Positions 48,082 through 57,520 of a stretch of DNA of 64,000 nucleotides are shown here, one piece after another (position 1 is the stretch's first letter; every line of letters starts with the position of its first letter). The DNA lies in NCBI RefSeq assembly GCF_002980495.1, contig NZ_PVBR01000012.1, positions 1-64,000 on the forward strand, given 5' to 3'. The DNA comes from Phyllobacterium phragmitis (GTDB taxonomy: Bacteria > Pseudomonadota > Alphaproteobacteria > Rhizobiales > Rhizobiaceae). A model generated the notes under the pieces. It did no database searches, was not told where the DNA came from, and saw only the letters and a list, made by a program, of their open reading frames with translations. Made by a program: the position numbers and the translations under genes.

Positions 48082-48816
48082 TCACCCCGCGAGAAAGCCG
48101 CCATCGATGGCGAAGACCGTGCCGGTCGCATAGTGCGATGCCGGCATGGCGAGAAAGACCACGGTGCCTGCCACCTCGTCCGGCGTGCCCCAGCGCTTCA
48201 GAGCGGTGCGTGCGGCAATCCGGTCACGATGAGCTATATCCTTGCGGCCTTCGGCATTGATCGCCGTCTCGATATAGCCGGGCGCGACTGCATTGACCCG
48301 GATGCCCTCCTCGGCCCAAGCAAGCGCCAGCGCCTTGGTCAGCATGACGACGCCTCCCTTGCTGGCGCAATAGGCCGGAATGCGCGGCAGCGCGGCAAAG
48401 GCGTTCATCGAAGCAATATTGACGATCGACCCGCCGCTCGCGGCAAGATGCGGGCGGAACGCCATCGACGTACGGAAGGTACCGGTCAGGTTGACGTCAA
48501 GGACACGCTGGAAGGTCTCGATTTCGAACTCTTCGTCTCGCGCGAGGATGCCGGCACAGTTCACAAGTGCATCCACCCGTTCAAACCGGGCGGCAAAGGC
48601 ACTGACCGCCGCGTCGGACCGCACGTCGAGGGTCTCCAGCACGATATCCGGATTTGCGGACAGGGACGACCGATCGAGCGAAGACTGATCGTGGCCGGTG
48701 GCGGTCACCCGGGCTCCGCGCGCGTGAAAAAGGGAAGCGATTGCCGAACCGATATCACCAGCCCCGCCGATGACGACAGCGTTGAAATCCGGCGGAAAGG
48801 AAAACGGATCGTTCAT
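48082..48816 (-). CDS. SDR-family dehydrogenase
   Basis: The 244-residue short-chain dehydrogenase has VVIGGAGDIGSAIA (cofactor loop, TGxxxGIG variant), NCAGIL, the catalytic Ser in IVNIASMNAF, YCASK (Tyr-x-x-x-Lys) and an AIDGG ending. It oxidises or reduces a sugar or polyol hydroxyl with NAD(P). It lies three bases upstream of the enolase-superfamily gene. Substrate unknown. Confidence 0.88.
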   Translation of the reverse strand: MNDPFSFPPDFNAVVIGGAGDIGSAIASLFHARGARVTATGHDQSSLDRSSLSANPDIVLETLDVRSDAAVSAFAARFERVDALVNCAGILARDEEFEIETFQRVLDVNLTGTFRTSMAFRPHLAASGGSIVNIASMNAFAALPRIPAYCASKGGVVMLTKALALAWAEEGIRVNAVAPGYIETAINAEGRKDIAHRDRIAARTALKRWGTPDEVAGTVVFLAMPASHYATGTVFAIDGGFLAG

Positions 48817-48825
48817 TCCAGCACC

Positions 48826-50304
48826 TCAGATGCCGCCGACGGCGACGTATTTGAGCTCGAGGAAACCCTCGATACCGTATTTCGAGCCTTCCCGGCCCAG
48901 ACCCGATTGCTTAACGCCACCGAAGGGCGCTATTTCGTTGGCGAGCATGCCGGTGTTGACGCCGACCATGCCGGCTTCCAGCGCTTCGGCGACCCGCCAG
49001 ACACGGCCGAGATCGCGCGCATAGAAATACGAGGCGAGACCGAATTCACTGTCGTTTGCCATGGCAATGACCTCGACCTCGTCGCGAAAAGTGATTACCG
49101 GGGCGAGCGGTGCGAAGGTCTCTTCCTTGGCGACTTTCATCTCCTGCGTGATGCCGCTCATCACCGTCGGCTCGAAGAAAGTGCCGCCAAGCGCGCTGCG
49201 TTTGCCGCCGGCCAGCACCTTGCCGCCCTTGGAAAGCGCATCGACGACGTGTTCCTCCATCTTGGCGACGGCCCGGTCGTCGATCAGCGGTCCCTGGCTG
49301 GTGCCCGCTTCCGTACCGCGGCCGAGTTTGATTGCCGAGACCTTTGCCAGGAGCTTTTCGGTAAACTCCCCGGCAACCGCCTCCTGCACGTAGATACGGT
49401 TGGCACAGACGCAGGTCTGGCCGGCATTGCGGAATTTCGAGAGCATTGCGCCTTCGACGGCTGCATCAATATCGGCATCGTCGAAAACGATGAAGGGCGC
49501 GTTGCCGCCGAGTTCGAGTGACAACCGCTTGATGCCGTCGGCTGCTTCCTTCATCAGCCAGCGGCCGACTGCGGTCGAGCCGGTAAAGGTGATCTTCGCC
49601 ACTTTCGGGTTGTGGCAGAACTCATGGCCGATCGGCCGCGCCTCACCTGTGATCACCGAGAAGACGCCTGCCGGAACCCCTGCCCGCTCCGCCAGCACGG
49701 CAAGCGCAAAGGCAGAGAGCGGCGTCTGGGCCGCGGGTTTCAGGATCATCGTGCAGCCAGCCGCGAGCGCCGGACCGGCCTTGCGGGTGATCATCCCGTT
49801 TGGAAAATTCCACGGCGTGATTGCCGCGCAGACGCCGACGGGCTGTTTCAGCACCATGATGCGCTGATGCTGGTTGGGCGCGGGAATGATGTCGCCATCG
49901 ATGCGCTTTGCCTCTTCCGCGAACCATTCGAGATAGGCCGCATTCGAGACGATCTCGCCTTTCGCCTCGGCCAGCGGCTTGCCCTGCTCGGCGGTCAGGA
50001 TCTGGGCCAGATCATCAGCGTTTTCGATGATAAGATCGTACCATCGCTTCAGCACTGCGGATCGCTCCTTGGCGGACTGCTTCGCCCAGTCGACCTGGGC
50101 GACGGCGGCTGCATCAATTGCTTCCCGCACGGCCTCGACGCCGAGATCGGGAACATGGGCGATGAGCGAGCCGTCGAACGGGTCGGTGACGGCGATGGAT
50201 TTGCCGCCCTCGGCGCCTACCCACCGTCCGGCAACATAGGCATTGGCGGTCAGGAGGGATCTGTCCTTCAGGGCCGGAACCGGCTGGGTCGATCGTTCGT
50301 CCAT
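48826..50304 (-). CDS. GabD-like NAD(P) aldehyde dehydrogenase
   Basis: The 492-residue enzyme matches succinate-semialdehyde dehydrogenases: ITPWNFPNGMITRKAGPALAAG, ITFTGSTAVGRWLM, LELGGNAPFIVFDDAD (catalytic Glu), NAGQTCVCANR (catalytic Cys) and EIAPFGGVKQSGLGREGS. GabD-like enzymes also serve as sulfolactaldehyde dehydrogenases in some sulfosugar pathways. Next to a DHAP-type aldolase it would oxidise the aldehyde released by cleavage. SD-like GGAAGAGAGC precedes the ATG. Confidence 0.9.
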   Translation of the reverse strand: MDERSTQPVPALKDRSLLTANAYVAGRWVGAEGGKSIAVTDPFDGSLIAHVPDLGVEAVREAIDAAAVAQVDWAKQSAKERSAVLKRWYDLIIENADDLAQILTAEQGKPLAEAKGEIVSNAAYLEWFAEEAKRIDGDIIPAPNQHQRIMVLKQPVGVCAAITPWNFPNGMITRKAGPALAAGCTMILKPAAQTPLSAFALAVLAERAGVPAGVFSVITGEARPIGHEFCHNPKVAKITFTGSTAVGRWLMKEAADGIKRLSLELGGNAPFIVFDDADIDAAVEGAMLSKFRNAGQTCVCANRIYVQEAVAGEFTEKLLAKVSAIKLGRGTEAGTSQGPLIDDRAVAKMEEHVVDALSKGGKVLAGGKRSALGGTFFEPTVMSGITQEMKVAKEETFAPLAPVITFRDEVEVIAMANDSEFGLASYFYARDLGRVWRVAEALEAGMVGVNTGMLANEIAPFGGVKQSGLGREGSKYGIEGFLELKYVAVGGI

Positions 50305-50331
50305 GCTCTCTTCCTTCCGTTTCCGTCCGCC

Positions 50332-51378
50332 TCAGGCGGTGGCATAGTTGCTGGCAAAATCGCCTTCGTTGCGGATGGTCTGGAAGGCAGGTGCAGGTGC
50401 TTTCCAGCGCGGCGCCTTGGCGCCCGTCAACTTACTCAGGCTTTCGAGAACCGAGAGCCCCTCCTGCGACAGCGCCTTGGTCACCGCACCGGTATCCGGG
50501 AAATACGAACGGATGGCGTTGAGCCAGATCGTGCGGCCGGCGAGGAAGCCGCCCGCACCGGCCGCGTAGGCGTAGTCGAGCACCAGTTCGAACTTTTCCG
50601 GAGCCGCACCGCCCGACAGCAGCACCCACGGAATTCCGGCATCGGCGCAGATCTTGCCGACCGCGTCGAATTCGCGCTGGGCGGCGAGGGCTGCCGCGCT
50701 GCCGTCGCGCGCAGGCAGGCTGTTGGCCGCAAGCGGGCTTTCAAGCTTCAAGAGGTCGACGCCATATTCAGGCTTGGCGAATTCGCGCACGCTCTCGACA
50801 ACGAGTTCCGGAAGCTTCGTCGGCGATTCGACGTAGTCCGCCGTATGCTCGACGGTACCGAGGAACGGGAAGACCAGCAGTTCGAGCACATAGGCGATAT
50901 CGTGGCGGCGGCAGTCCTCACCGATCTTGCGGACGAATTCCTTCTGGTGCGCCAACACGTCGGTAGAGGCATCCGGCCGGTACCAGGCCAGAACCTTGAC
51001 CGCGTCGCCGCCAAGTCGGCGGATCTTCTCGACGCTCCAGTCGGCGATGACCTTGGATTTCCGGCCGCCTTCAGTCTCTTGCGTGCGGTGGTCCTCCAGC
51101 GTCACAATCAACCCGCAGTCCGCCGGCAACACATCGATTGCGGCCGGGATCGCATAATTGGGGTCGAACAGCATCGAGCTGCAATGGGGGGCGAGATTCT
51201 CCACCAGCAGGCGCTTGGCAGTGATCATGTCAGAGAAGGGCACGGCCGATTTGCCGATGCCGCGCGCGGCGGCGATGGCTTCGAAGAGCGGCGGGCGCTG
51301 GTCGAGCGCCACCATGCAGAAATGGCCCTCGCGATTGGCGAGACGGGCAAGGCCACGGGTTTTACCGAGTGTAAGCAT
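50332..51378 (-). CDS. LacD/YihT-type class I aldolase
   Basis: The 348-residue protein has CMVALDQRPPLFEAI near the N-terminus, LVTLEDHRT, KVLAWYRPDAS, VDLLKLESPLAAN with the Schiff-base-type Lys, PWVLLSGGAAPEKF and GAGGFLAGRTIW. These are the marks of tagatose-1,6-bisphosphate aldolase LacD and sulfofructose-phosphate aldolase YihT. The reaction releases DHAP and an aldehyde. It directly follows the PfkB kinase gene, which would supply the phosphorylated ketose. Confidence 0.85.
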   Translation of the reverse strand: MLTLGKTRGLARLANREGHFCMVALDQRPPLFEAIAAARGIGKSAVPFSDMITAKRLLVENLAPHCSSMLFDPNYAIPAAIDVLPADCGLIVTLEDHRTQETEGGRKSKVIADWSVEKIRRLGGDAVKVLAWYRPDASTDVLAHQKEFVRKIGEDCRRHDIAYVLELLVFPFLGTVEHTADYVESPTKLPELVVESVREFAKPEYGVDLLKLESPLAANSLPARDGSAAALAAQREFDAVGKICADAGIPWVLLSGGAAPEKFELVLDYAYAAGAGGFLAGRTIWLNAIRSYFPDTGAVTKALSQEGLSVLESLSKLTGAKAPRWKAPAPAFQTIRNEGDFASNYATA

Positions 51379-51390
51379 GACGTTTCCTTT

Positions 51391-52302
51391 TCAAGATGAC
51401 TTCAATTCGTCGAGGGAGGGGATCGCAGCGCGGCCGCCCGGCCGTGTGCATTTGAAAGCGGCGGCAGCACCAGCAAAGACGAGCGCCTCGGGAACCCCGA
51501 GCCCCGCACCGATGGCGAAGGCATAGGCGCCGTGAAAGACATCACCGGCCGCGGTCGTGTCGATGACCTGCACCTTGGGCGCAGGCAGATGACGTAGGCC
51601 GGCGCCATCGCGCCAGGCGACGCCGTCGGCGCCTTGCGTAACGCCCACCATTCGGCACCCGAAGGCGGCCGCACGGGAGAGCGCCGCTTCGATCTGGTCA
51701 CCGGCAAATCCGCGCAGGCCCGGCTCGGAAAAAATCGCGTGATCGGTGAGCGGCAGCAGGCGTTCGAACACCTCCACATCCGCCACGTCTCCATCAAGGA
51801 CGGTCGGAATGCCTTGGCTGCGGGCGGCGCGAAACAGTACCTCCGCACCCTCGGGCCAGCGCGGATCGGCAAGAACGCAATCCGCTGATAGGGCCGCGAG
51901 CGGAAGCCAGGAGGGGTCTGCGGGATAGCGGCCGCGAAAGTTGACGATCTGCCGCTCGCCTGCCGCATCGACGATCACGCCCGACACGGACGAGGCGCCA
52001 CCTTCGAACAGGCGGAAATTCTGAATCTCGACACCTTCGGCGGCAAAGCCGTCGGCGAGAATGTGCCCCGCGTCGTCATCCCCGGCGCGGCCCCAAAAGG
52101 ATGCTTCGCCGCCAAGCCGCGCGACGGCGACCGCGGCATTCGCCGCCATGCCCCCCGGCTCGGTCAAATGTTCGACTGCGCGGATTTTCTCGCTTCCCGG
52201 TGCAAACGGCCTTTCGACGCGCCAGATCCGGTCGAGCGCCGAAAGCCCCAGGCATATGACCTTGGGATGCGCACCTTCGGGGATGGCAACGGAACCCATC
52301 AT
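51391..52302 (-). CDS. PfkB-family sugar kinase resembling YihV
   Basis: The 303-residue kinase has the PfkB GGMAANAAVAVARLGG and DTTAAGDVFHGAYA motifs. Several segments follow the order and wording I recall for E. coli YihV (sulfofructose kinase): VLADPRWPEGA, TVLDGDV, DHAIFSEPGL, VTQGADGVAW and KCTRPGGR. Residues I recall as contacting the sulfonate in YihV (a Lys, an Asn and an Arg) have counterparts in SEKIRA, QIVNF and ADPRW. The reaction is phosphorylation of a ketose at C1. ATGA overlap with the ABC ATPase gene. Non-sulfonated ketose kinases in this clade remain possible. Confidence 0.85.
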   Translation of the reverse strand: MMGSVAIPEGAHPKVICLGLSALDRIWRVERPFAPGSEKIRAVEHLTEPGGMAANAAVAVARLGGEASFWGRAGDDDAGHILADGFAAEGVEIQNFRLFEGGASSVSGVIVDAAGERQIVNFRGRYPADPSWLPLAALSADCVLADPRWPEGAEVLFRAARSQGIPTVLDGDVADVEVFERLLPLTDHAIFSEPGLRGFAGDQIEAALSRAAAFGCRMVGVTQGADGVAWRDGAGLRHLPAPKVQVIDTTAAGDVFHGAYAFAIGAGLGVPEALVFAGAAAAFKCTRPGGRAAIPSLDELKSS

Positions 52303-53375
52303 CGGATTGCGTCTCCGCTTGCCTTGACGAAGAGGTGTGCCTTGCCGGGCTGCACGGCCAGCTCAAGCATCTGCCCTGCCTTCGGCCGGAGTTCCGGGTT
52401 TACCCGCGCCACGCTGCTGATACCAGCGAGGTCGAAATGCACCAGCGTATCCGATCCGAGCGGCTCAACCAGATTAATCGTTACCTGCAAGCCTCCCGGC
52501 TGCCCCGGTGCATGAACGAAATGCTCGGGCCGGATACCGAGCACGGCTTCGTCGGTATCGGTCGAAACAGATCCCGGTATCCCGGAGGACGGCACCGCCA
52601 CGTCCGGCGCGCCCGCAAAGCAGAAACCCTCACCCATGCGCCGTATATCGAAGAAGTTCATGGCCGGAGAGCCGATGAAGCCTGCGACGAACTGGTTCGC
52701 CGGTGTCTCGTAGACCTCTTCCGGGCGGCCATACTGCTGGATCTCGCCGCCCTTCAGCACGACAATGCGATCGGCCATGGTCATCGCCTCGATCTGGTCG
52801 TGCGTGACGAAGATCATCGTCGTCTTCAGCTCCTGCGACAGCGCCTTGATTTCAGCGCGCACCTGGCCGCGCAGCTTGGCGTCGAGATTGGAGAGCGGCT
52901 CGTCGAACAGAAAGACCTTGGGATCTCGCACGATGGCGCGGCCCATGGCGACACGTTGCCGCTGGCCGCCCGACAGAGCCTTGGGTTTGCGCTCGAGAAA
53001 CGGTTCGATATGCAAAAGGCCTGCGGCATGGCGCACTTTCCGGTCGATCTCGGCCTTGGTCATGCCGCGCAGTTCGAGTGCGAAGGCCATGTTGTCGTAG
53101 ACCGTCATGTGCGGGTAGAGCGCATAATCCTGGAAGACCATGGCGATGTCGCGTTTCGACGCCGGCACGCTGTTGACCTTCGTGTCGCCGATGAAGAGCT
53201 CGCCCGAGGTGGAGGGCTCAAGTCCGGCGATGATGCGCAGCAGGGTAGATTTGCCGCAGCCCGACGGGCCGACGAAAACGACGAATTCCTCATCAGCGAT
53301 CTCGAGGTTCAGCCCCGGAATGATGGTCAGTTCGCCGAATTTCTTGACGATGTTCTTGATTGTGATCGATGCCAT
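52299..53375 (-). CDS. Sugar ABC transporter ATP-binding protein (UgpC/MalK-like)
   Basis: The 358-residue ATPase has GPSGCGKST (Walker A), the Q-loop in VFQDYALYPHM, LSGGQRQRVAMGRAI (signature), FLFDEPLSNLDA (Walker B) and a MalK-type C-terminal regulatory domain with VLGIRPEHF. It energises the permeases at 54,384-56,098. Start at ATG 53375 (MASITIKNIV), after the ADH stop; an upstream start at 53387 would overlap that gene. Confidence 0.92.
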   Translation of the reverse strand: MASITIKNIVKKFGELTIIPGLNLEIADEEFVVFVGPSGCGKSTLLRIIAGLEPSTSGELFIGDTKVNSVPASKRDIAMVFQDYALYPHMTVYDNMAFALELRGMTKAEIDRKVRHAAGLLHIEPFLERKPKALSGGQRQRVAMGRAIVRDPKVFLFDEPLSNLDAKLRGQVRAEIKALSQELKTTMIFVTHDQIEAMTMADRIVVLKGGEIQQYGRPEEVYETPANQFVAGFIGSPAMNFFDIRRMGEGFCFAGAPDVAVPSSGIPGSVSTDTDEAVLGIRPEHFVHAPGQPGGLQVTINLVEPLGSDTLVHFDLAGISSVARVNPELRPKAGQMLELAVQPGKAHLFVKASGDAIR

Positions 53376-53379
53376 GATG

Positions 53380-54378
53380 TCACCCAAACGACAGGACCGG
53401 CTTGATGAGCTTGCCTTCGGCGAAGCGGGCGAAATTTTCGGGCAGATCGTCCAGCCCGAAGGCAGCGTCCACCAGCCTGCGGTAGCGATCCTTGTTGGCC
53501 CGCAGCAGTTCGACGTTGGGCTCGAAATCGCCCACTGGAAAATAGAAGGTCCGGATCATGTAGAAGTCCTTTCTGCGGAAGATCTTGCCTTCCTCGATGG
53601 TCCAGGGCGCGGCGTTTTCGCCTACAAGCATCAGGGCGCCGCGCGGCAGCACGAGCTCGATGCCGAGGTTGCGGGCCGCATGGGCGCCGGAGCATTCGAA
53701 GATCAGCTTGAAGCGCTTGTCGCGTGCGCCGACCGGATGTGCTTTTGCGCCGAAAGCGATGGCGATTGCCAGCCGTTCCTCGTTCGGATCGCTGACATGG
53801 ATGTCAGCGTAGCCGAGGCTCGACAGTGCCAGCACGACACCAAGCCCCACCGGGCCGGCACCGGTCACGAGGACCGGCGCCTTCCCTTCGGGAGGAACCA
53901 GTTGCATGGCAAAGCGCACCGCATGGGCGGAAGTGCCGATCGTATCGAGGAGCAGCGGCGCAAGGTCATCCTCGATGTCGTCCGGCACCGGAAGCAGGCA
54001 GTTTTCGGGAACCGGCACATATTCGGCATAACCGCCCGGCCGGTTCCAGCCGATGAGACTCGACACTTCCAAGCACATCTGCGTGTCACCGGCCCGGCAG
54101 GCATCGCAATGACCGCAATGGACGGGGATGTAGATCGCACAGCGCTGACCGTTACGCGGATGTCCCGGCTGCTCGACAACGCCGAAAATCTCGTGGCCGG
54201 CAGTAAACTCGGCGCCCTTGTGCCAGAGCTTGAAGTCGGAGCCGCAGAGTGCCGTGCGCAGCACCCTGACCAGCACTTCGCCGTCGCCGACCGGCGGCGT
54301 GTCCTGGGTCTCGATGGTGATCTCGCGGTCGCCATGAAAAACGGAGGCACGCATGCGGGCATTTTTTCGGTGGTGCAT
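53380..54378 (-). CDS. Zinc-dependent alcohol dehydrogenase (MDR family)
   Basis: The 332-residue enzyme has CGSDFKLWHKG, the GHEIFGVV catalytic zinc segment, the structural zinc cysteines in HCGHCDACRAGDTQMC and the cofactor loop VTGAGPVGLGVVLAL. Such enzymes oxidise polyols or sugars. GGGA lies eight bases upstream of ATG 54378; an ATGA-overlapping ATG at 54387 is the alternative. Placed between transporter genes, it probably acts first on the imported substrate. Confidence 0.85.
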   Translation of the reverse strand: MHHRKNARMRASVFHGDREITIETQDTPPVGDGEVLVRVLRTALCGSDFKLWHKGAEFTAGHEIFGVVEQPGHPRNGQRCAIYIPVHCGHCDACRAGDTQMCLEVSSLIGWNRPGGYAEYVPVPENCLLPVPDDIEDDLAPLLLDTIGTSAHAVRFAMQLVPPEGKAPVLVTGAGPVGLGVVLALSSLGYADIHVSDPNEERLAIAIAFGAKAHPVGARDKRFKLIFECSGAHAARNLGIELVLPRGALMLVGENAAPWTIEEGKIFRRKDFYMIRTFYFPVGDFEPNVELLRANKDRYRRLVDAAFGLDDLPENFARFAEGKLIKPVLSFG

Positions 54379-54383
54379 GTTGG

Positions 54384-55211
54384 TCATCCCTTTACGGCGC
54401 CGAGGGTGAGCCCAGCGACAAGCCAGCGCTGGACAAGGATTGCGAGGCCGAGCGGTGGCAGCGCGATCAGCGTCGCAGCGGCCATCAGCGAACCCCATTG
54501 AGTGGAACCCTCGCCGACAAAGTTGAAGGCGGCGGCGATCAGCGTCTTCGTATCGGAGTCCGACAGGATCAACGCGAAGAGGAAGAAGTTCCACGAAAAA
54601 ACGAAGGCGAGGATGGAGGCGACGGCAATACCGGCGCCGACAAGCGGCATGGCGATGCGCCAGAGAATGCGCGTCACCGAACAGCCATCCATCTGCGCCG
54701 CCTCGAAAACGCTGCGTGGAATATTGTCGAAGAACGGCAGCAGCACCCAGATGACGATCGGCATGGTGATGACCGCGTGGCTGAGGATGAGCGCCGTATA
54801 GGAACCGATCAGACCCACTTCGCGGAACATGATGTACCAGGGCAGCAGGAACAGCGTTCCCGGCGCCATGCGAGCTGCGAGCGTCAGGATCGCGGGCCAC
54901 GTCACGCGCGACCAGGAGACCGCAAAAGCCGCCGGAATGCCGAAGAGAAGGCCGAGCAGCGTGGAGCCGATCGTGACGACGAAGCTGTTCACCGCATAGG
55001 AGAGGAACAGCGTCGTCTGCCAGAGCGTCACGTAATTCTCGAACGTCGGCTGGAAGAAAAGCGTCGGCGGATAGGCGGTCACTTCGAACGAAGGCTTGAA
55101 GGACGACAGGACCATCCAGACCGTCGGAGCAAGGATCATGATGCCGGCAATGGTAAGCTGAAGCGTGTTCAGCCAATAGAGCCAGCGATCGGAGCGGGAG
55201 AGTTCGTTCAT
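54384..55211 (-). CDS. Sugar ABC transporter permease (MalG-like)
   Basis: The 275-residue inner-membrane protein has six hydrophobic segments and the EAA loop FEAAQMDGCSVTRILWRIAMPL that contacts the ATPase. It pairs with the permease at 55,223. Confidence 0.9.
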   Translation of the reverse strand: MNELSRSDRWLYWLNTLQLTIAGIMILAPTVWMVLSSFKPSFEVTAYPPTLFFQPTFENYVTLWQTTLFLSYAVNSFVVTIGSTLLGLLFGIPAAFAVSWSRVTWPAILTLAARMAPGTLFLLPWYIMFREVGLIGSYTALILSHAVITMPIVIWVLLPFFDNIPRSVFEAAQMDGCSVTRILWRIAMPLVGAGIAVASILAFVFSWNFFLFALILSDSDTKTLIAAAFNFVGEGSTQWGSLMAAATLIALPPLGLAILVQRWLVAGLTLGAVKG

Positions 55212-55222
55212 CGTCGTCTTCT

Positions 55223-56098
55223 TTACCAGGCCACTGCATTGCGCAGGCGGTTCAGCACCAGCACCGCGGCGAGCACGATGGCCGACAGCGTGATCATCAG
55301 GGCACTGGAATAACCGATGTTGAAAAATTCGAAGCCGACCCGGAAGCCGTATATGTTGAGCGTGTTGGACGCATTGCCCGGACCGCCCTGGGTCGTGATG
55401 TAGATGATGTCGAAGAAGCGCAGCAGATCGACGCTGCGCAACACTGCGGCGGTGACGATTGTCGGCAGGAGAAGCGGCAGTGTGATGCGGCGGAATATCC
55501 GGAAAGAGGAGGCGCCATCGATCTGCGCCGCCTCATAGACACTCGGCGGCAGCGACTGAAGGCCGCCGAGTACGATCAGCGCGACGTAGGGCGCCCACTG
55601 CCAGGTATCGATCAGCGCGATCGTGGGGATGACCCAGACCGGCGAGGCAAGCCATTCGGACGGGGGCAGGCCGATGGATTCGAGAATGTAGTTGGCAGCC
55701 CCCAGCGACGGATCGAGGATGACCAGCCACATCATGCCGGCCACGACGGGCGGCATCATGAAGGGCGAGATCAACAGCGAGCGCAGGAAACCGGACAGGC
55801 GTTTTGAATGAAACAGCAGCATCGCCAGATAGATGCCCGCGACCAGTTGCAGCACCATCGACAGGATATAGAGCGCGAAGGTGACGTACAGGCCGTTCCA
55901 GAACTCTCCGTCAGCCGCCAGCTTCGAATAGTTGGCAAGCCCTGAAAACGATCCCTCCCCCGTTGCCGAGAACGAGTGAAAGCCGAGCCAGACCGTATAG
56001 ACGACCGGAAAGGCGATCATCGCGACGGTGAAGACGATCGCTGGCGCGGACAGGGCAGCCAGCTGCCTTCCCTGACTGTTGGTCGAACCATGTGTCAT
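55223..56098 (-). CDS. Sugar ABC transporter permease (MalF-like)
   Basis: The 291-residue permease has six hydrophobic segments and the EAA loop YEAAQIDGASSFRIFRRITLPLL. Start at ATG 56098 (MTHGSTNSQ), after GAGAAA; upstream ATG 56113 is less likely. Located 48 bases or more after the binding protein gene, beyond a stem-loop. Confidence 0.9.
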   Translation of the reverse strand: MTHGSTNSQGRQLAALSAPAIVFTVAMIAFPVVYTVWLGFHSFSATGEGSFSGLANYSKLAADGEFWNGLYVTFALYILSMVLQLVAGIYLAMLLFHSKRLSGFLRSLLISPFMMPPVVAGMMWLVILDPSLGAANYILESIGLPPSEWLASPVWVIPTIALIDTWQWAPYVALIVLGGLQSLPPSVYEAAQIDGASSFRIFRRITLPLLLPTIVTAAVLRSVDLLRFFDIIYITTQGGPGNASNTLNIYGFRVGFEFFNIGYSSALMITLSAIVLAAVLVLNRLRNAVAW

Positions 56099-56133
56099 GA
56101 GTCGGTTTCTCAACTATTCAAAAGGAATGGTTC

Positions 56134-56157
56134 GGGCCCCGCTCGCACGGAGCCCGG
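56134..56157 (-). terminator. Intercistronic stem-loop after the binding protein gene
   Basis: CGGGCTCC pairs with GGGGCCCG (one G-U) around an eight-base loop, four bases after the binding protein stop. Such structures often stabilise binding-protein mRNA and reduce readthrough into permease genes. No T-tract follows. Confidence 0.55.
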
Positions 56158-56161
56158 ATTT

Positions 56162-57454
56162 TCACTTGCGGGCAATCAGCCCGTCGAGAGCGGTATCTGC
56201 CGCAGCGCAAGCCTCGTCGACCGGCTTCTGCCCAAGGAGCACGTCTTGAACCGCTTGACCGATGTAGTCACGCGATTCCGGGTTGGCGACGATCGGGTAG
56301 CCGACTTCCGAGGACCCGTCGGAGGCAAGCACATCGAGCGCTTCCTGCCAGCTTGCCCGGACCGGAGCTTCGCTGATCCACGCCTTGTATTCCTCGTCCG
56401 CCGCGACGGACGGGCGAGGTGCAGCCACGCCCTGAAGCGCCAGGCGCTTTTGGATTTCCGGACTGGAGGCCCACTGCACGAAGTACCAGGCTGCATCCTT
56501 CTTGGCGCTGTGATTGGAGATTGCCAGCCCCCAGCCGATCGCCGTCGGGACCATGCCTGCCTCGCCTGCCGGTAGCGGAATGACGTCGGTGTCCTTGAGA
56601 CGCTCGCCGCCTTCCATGATCGTGCGCAACTCGTTGGAGGATTCGAAGGCCATCGCCGCCCGGCCACTGCGGTAGAGCGCGGATATCTGGTAGAAGCTGT
56701 AGTTGGCCGCACCGGGCGGTCCGTATTCGCGCATCAGATCTCCATAATAGGAGATCGCCTTCTTGCCTTCCGGCGAGCAGAGCGCCGACTTGCCATCGAC
56801 GATGTAGGTTCCGCCAACATTGTGCAGGACGTTGCTGAACGTATAGGCGATGGCCGGCTTCAGGCCGCGCGATGCGAAAGGTGTCACGCCGCTTTCGCAA
56901 GCCTTCACCTTCTCAGCCGCTGCCCGGACGTCATCCAGCGATACCGGCTTGGCAATGCCGCATTTTTCGAAGATGTCAGTCCGGTAGTAGAGGAGCGGCC
57001 CTTCGAGATTGAGCGGGACGCTGGTGAGCTTATCGTCGAACGTCGCGGCCTTCACAAGTGCCGGGCTGATGCCGGCAAAATCGTATTCCGGCGCAACGGC
57101 GCTCTGCGTGTAGTCAGAAAGGTCCGCGTACCACCCGGCTGCCGCAAACTGCCGGCCTTCGCGAGACGCGAGCGTCATGAAGACATCGACCTCGTCGCTG
57201 CCCGAGTTCAGCACCGTCATCAGGCGCTGGCGCATCTGCTGCTCCTGATAGGTATCCACCTTGAGCGTGATGCCGGTCAGTTCGGTGAATTCGTCCTTGT
57301 AGGACAGCACTGCCTGGGACCAGGGATTGTTGTTCGACAGGAACGATACCGTTTCGCCCTCATGCGCCTTCCAGTCGAAAGCGAAGGCGGACGTCGCCAC
57401 GCCGGAAAGCAGAACCGATATCGCAACTGCGCGGACGGATAGAAGTCTTGGCAT
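56162..57454 (-). CDS. Extracellular sugar-binding protein of ABC transporter
   Basis: The 430-residue protein begins with a signal peptide (MPRLLSVRAVAISVLLSG, cleavage after SAFA) and continues as a family 1 solute-binding protein: VSFLSNNNPWSQAVLSYKDEFTELTG, VDVFMTLASREGRQFAA, LTSVPLNLEGPLLYYRTDIFEK. It captures the substrate in the periplasm. ATG 57454 has GGAGG eight bases upstream; the ATG at 57496 is upstream of the signal peptide and unlikely. Confidence 0.9.
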   Translation of the reverse strand: MPRLLSVRAVAISVLLSGVATSAFAFDWKAHEGETVSFLSNNNPWSQAVLSYKDEFTELTGITLKVDTYQEQQMRQRLMTVLNSGSDEVDVFMTLASREGRQFAAAGWYADLSDYTQSAVAPEYDFAGISPALVKAATFDDKLTSVPLNLEGPLLYYRTDIFEKCGIAKPVSLDDVRAAAEKVKACESGVTPFASRGLKPAIAYTFSNVLHNVGGTYIVDGKSALCSPEGKKAISYYGDLMREYGPPGAANYSFYQISALYRSGRAAMAFESSNELRTIMEGGERLKDTDVIPLPAGEAGMVPTAIGWGLAISNHSAKKDAAWYFVQWASSPEIQKRLALQGVAAPRPSVAADEEYKAWISEAPVRASWQEALDVLASDGSSEVGYPIVANPESRDYIGQAVQDVLLGQKPVDEACAAADTALDGLIARK

Positions 57455-57520
57455 TTTTTCCTCCACTAGTGGCCACCGAAATGGCGGCATCCTCAACGCT
57501 CCTCCCGAGCATCATTTGAA

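Noticed and set aside
53380-55239. 619-codon continuous frame that would fuse the ADH to upstream sequence
   Set aside because: The upstream part is antisense-frame shadow of the permease at 54,384-55,211. The ADH starts at 54378.
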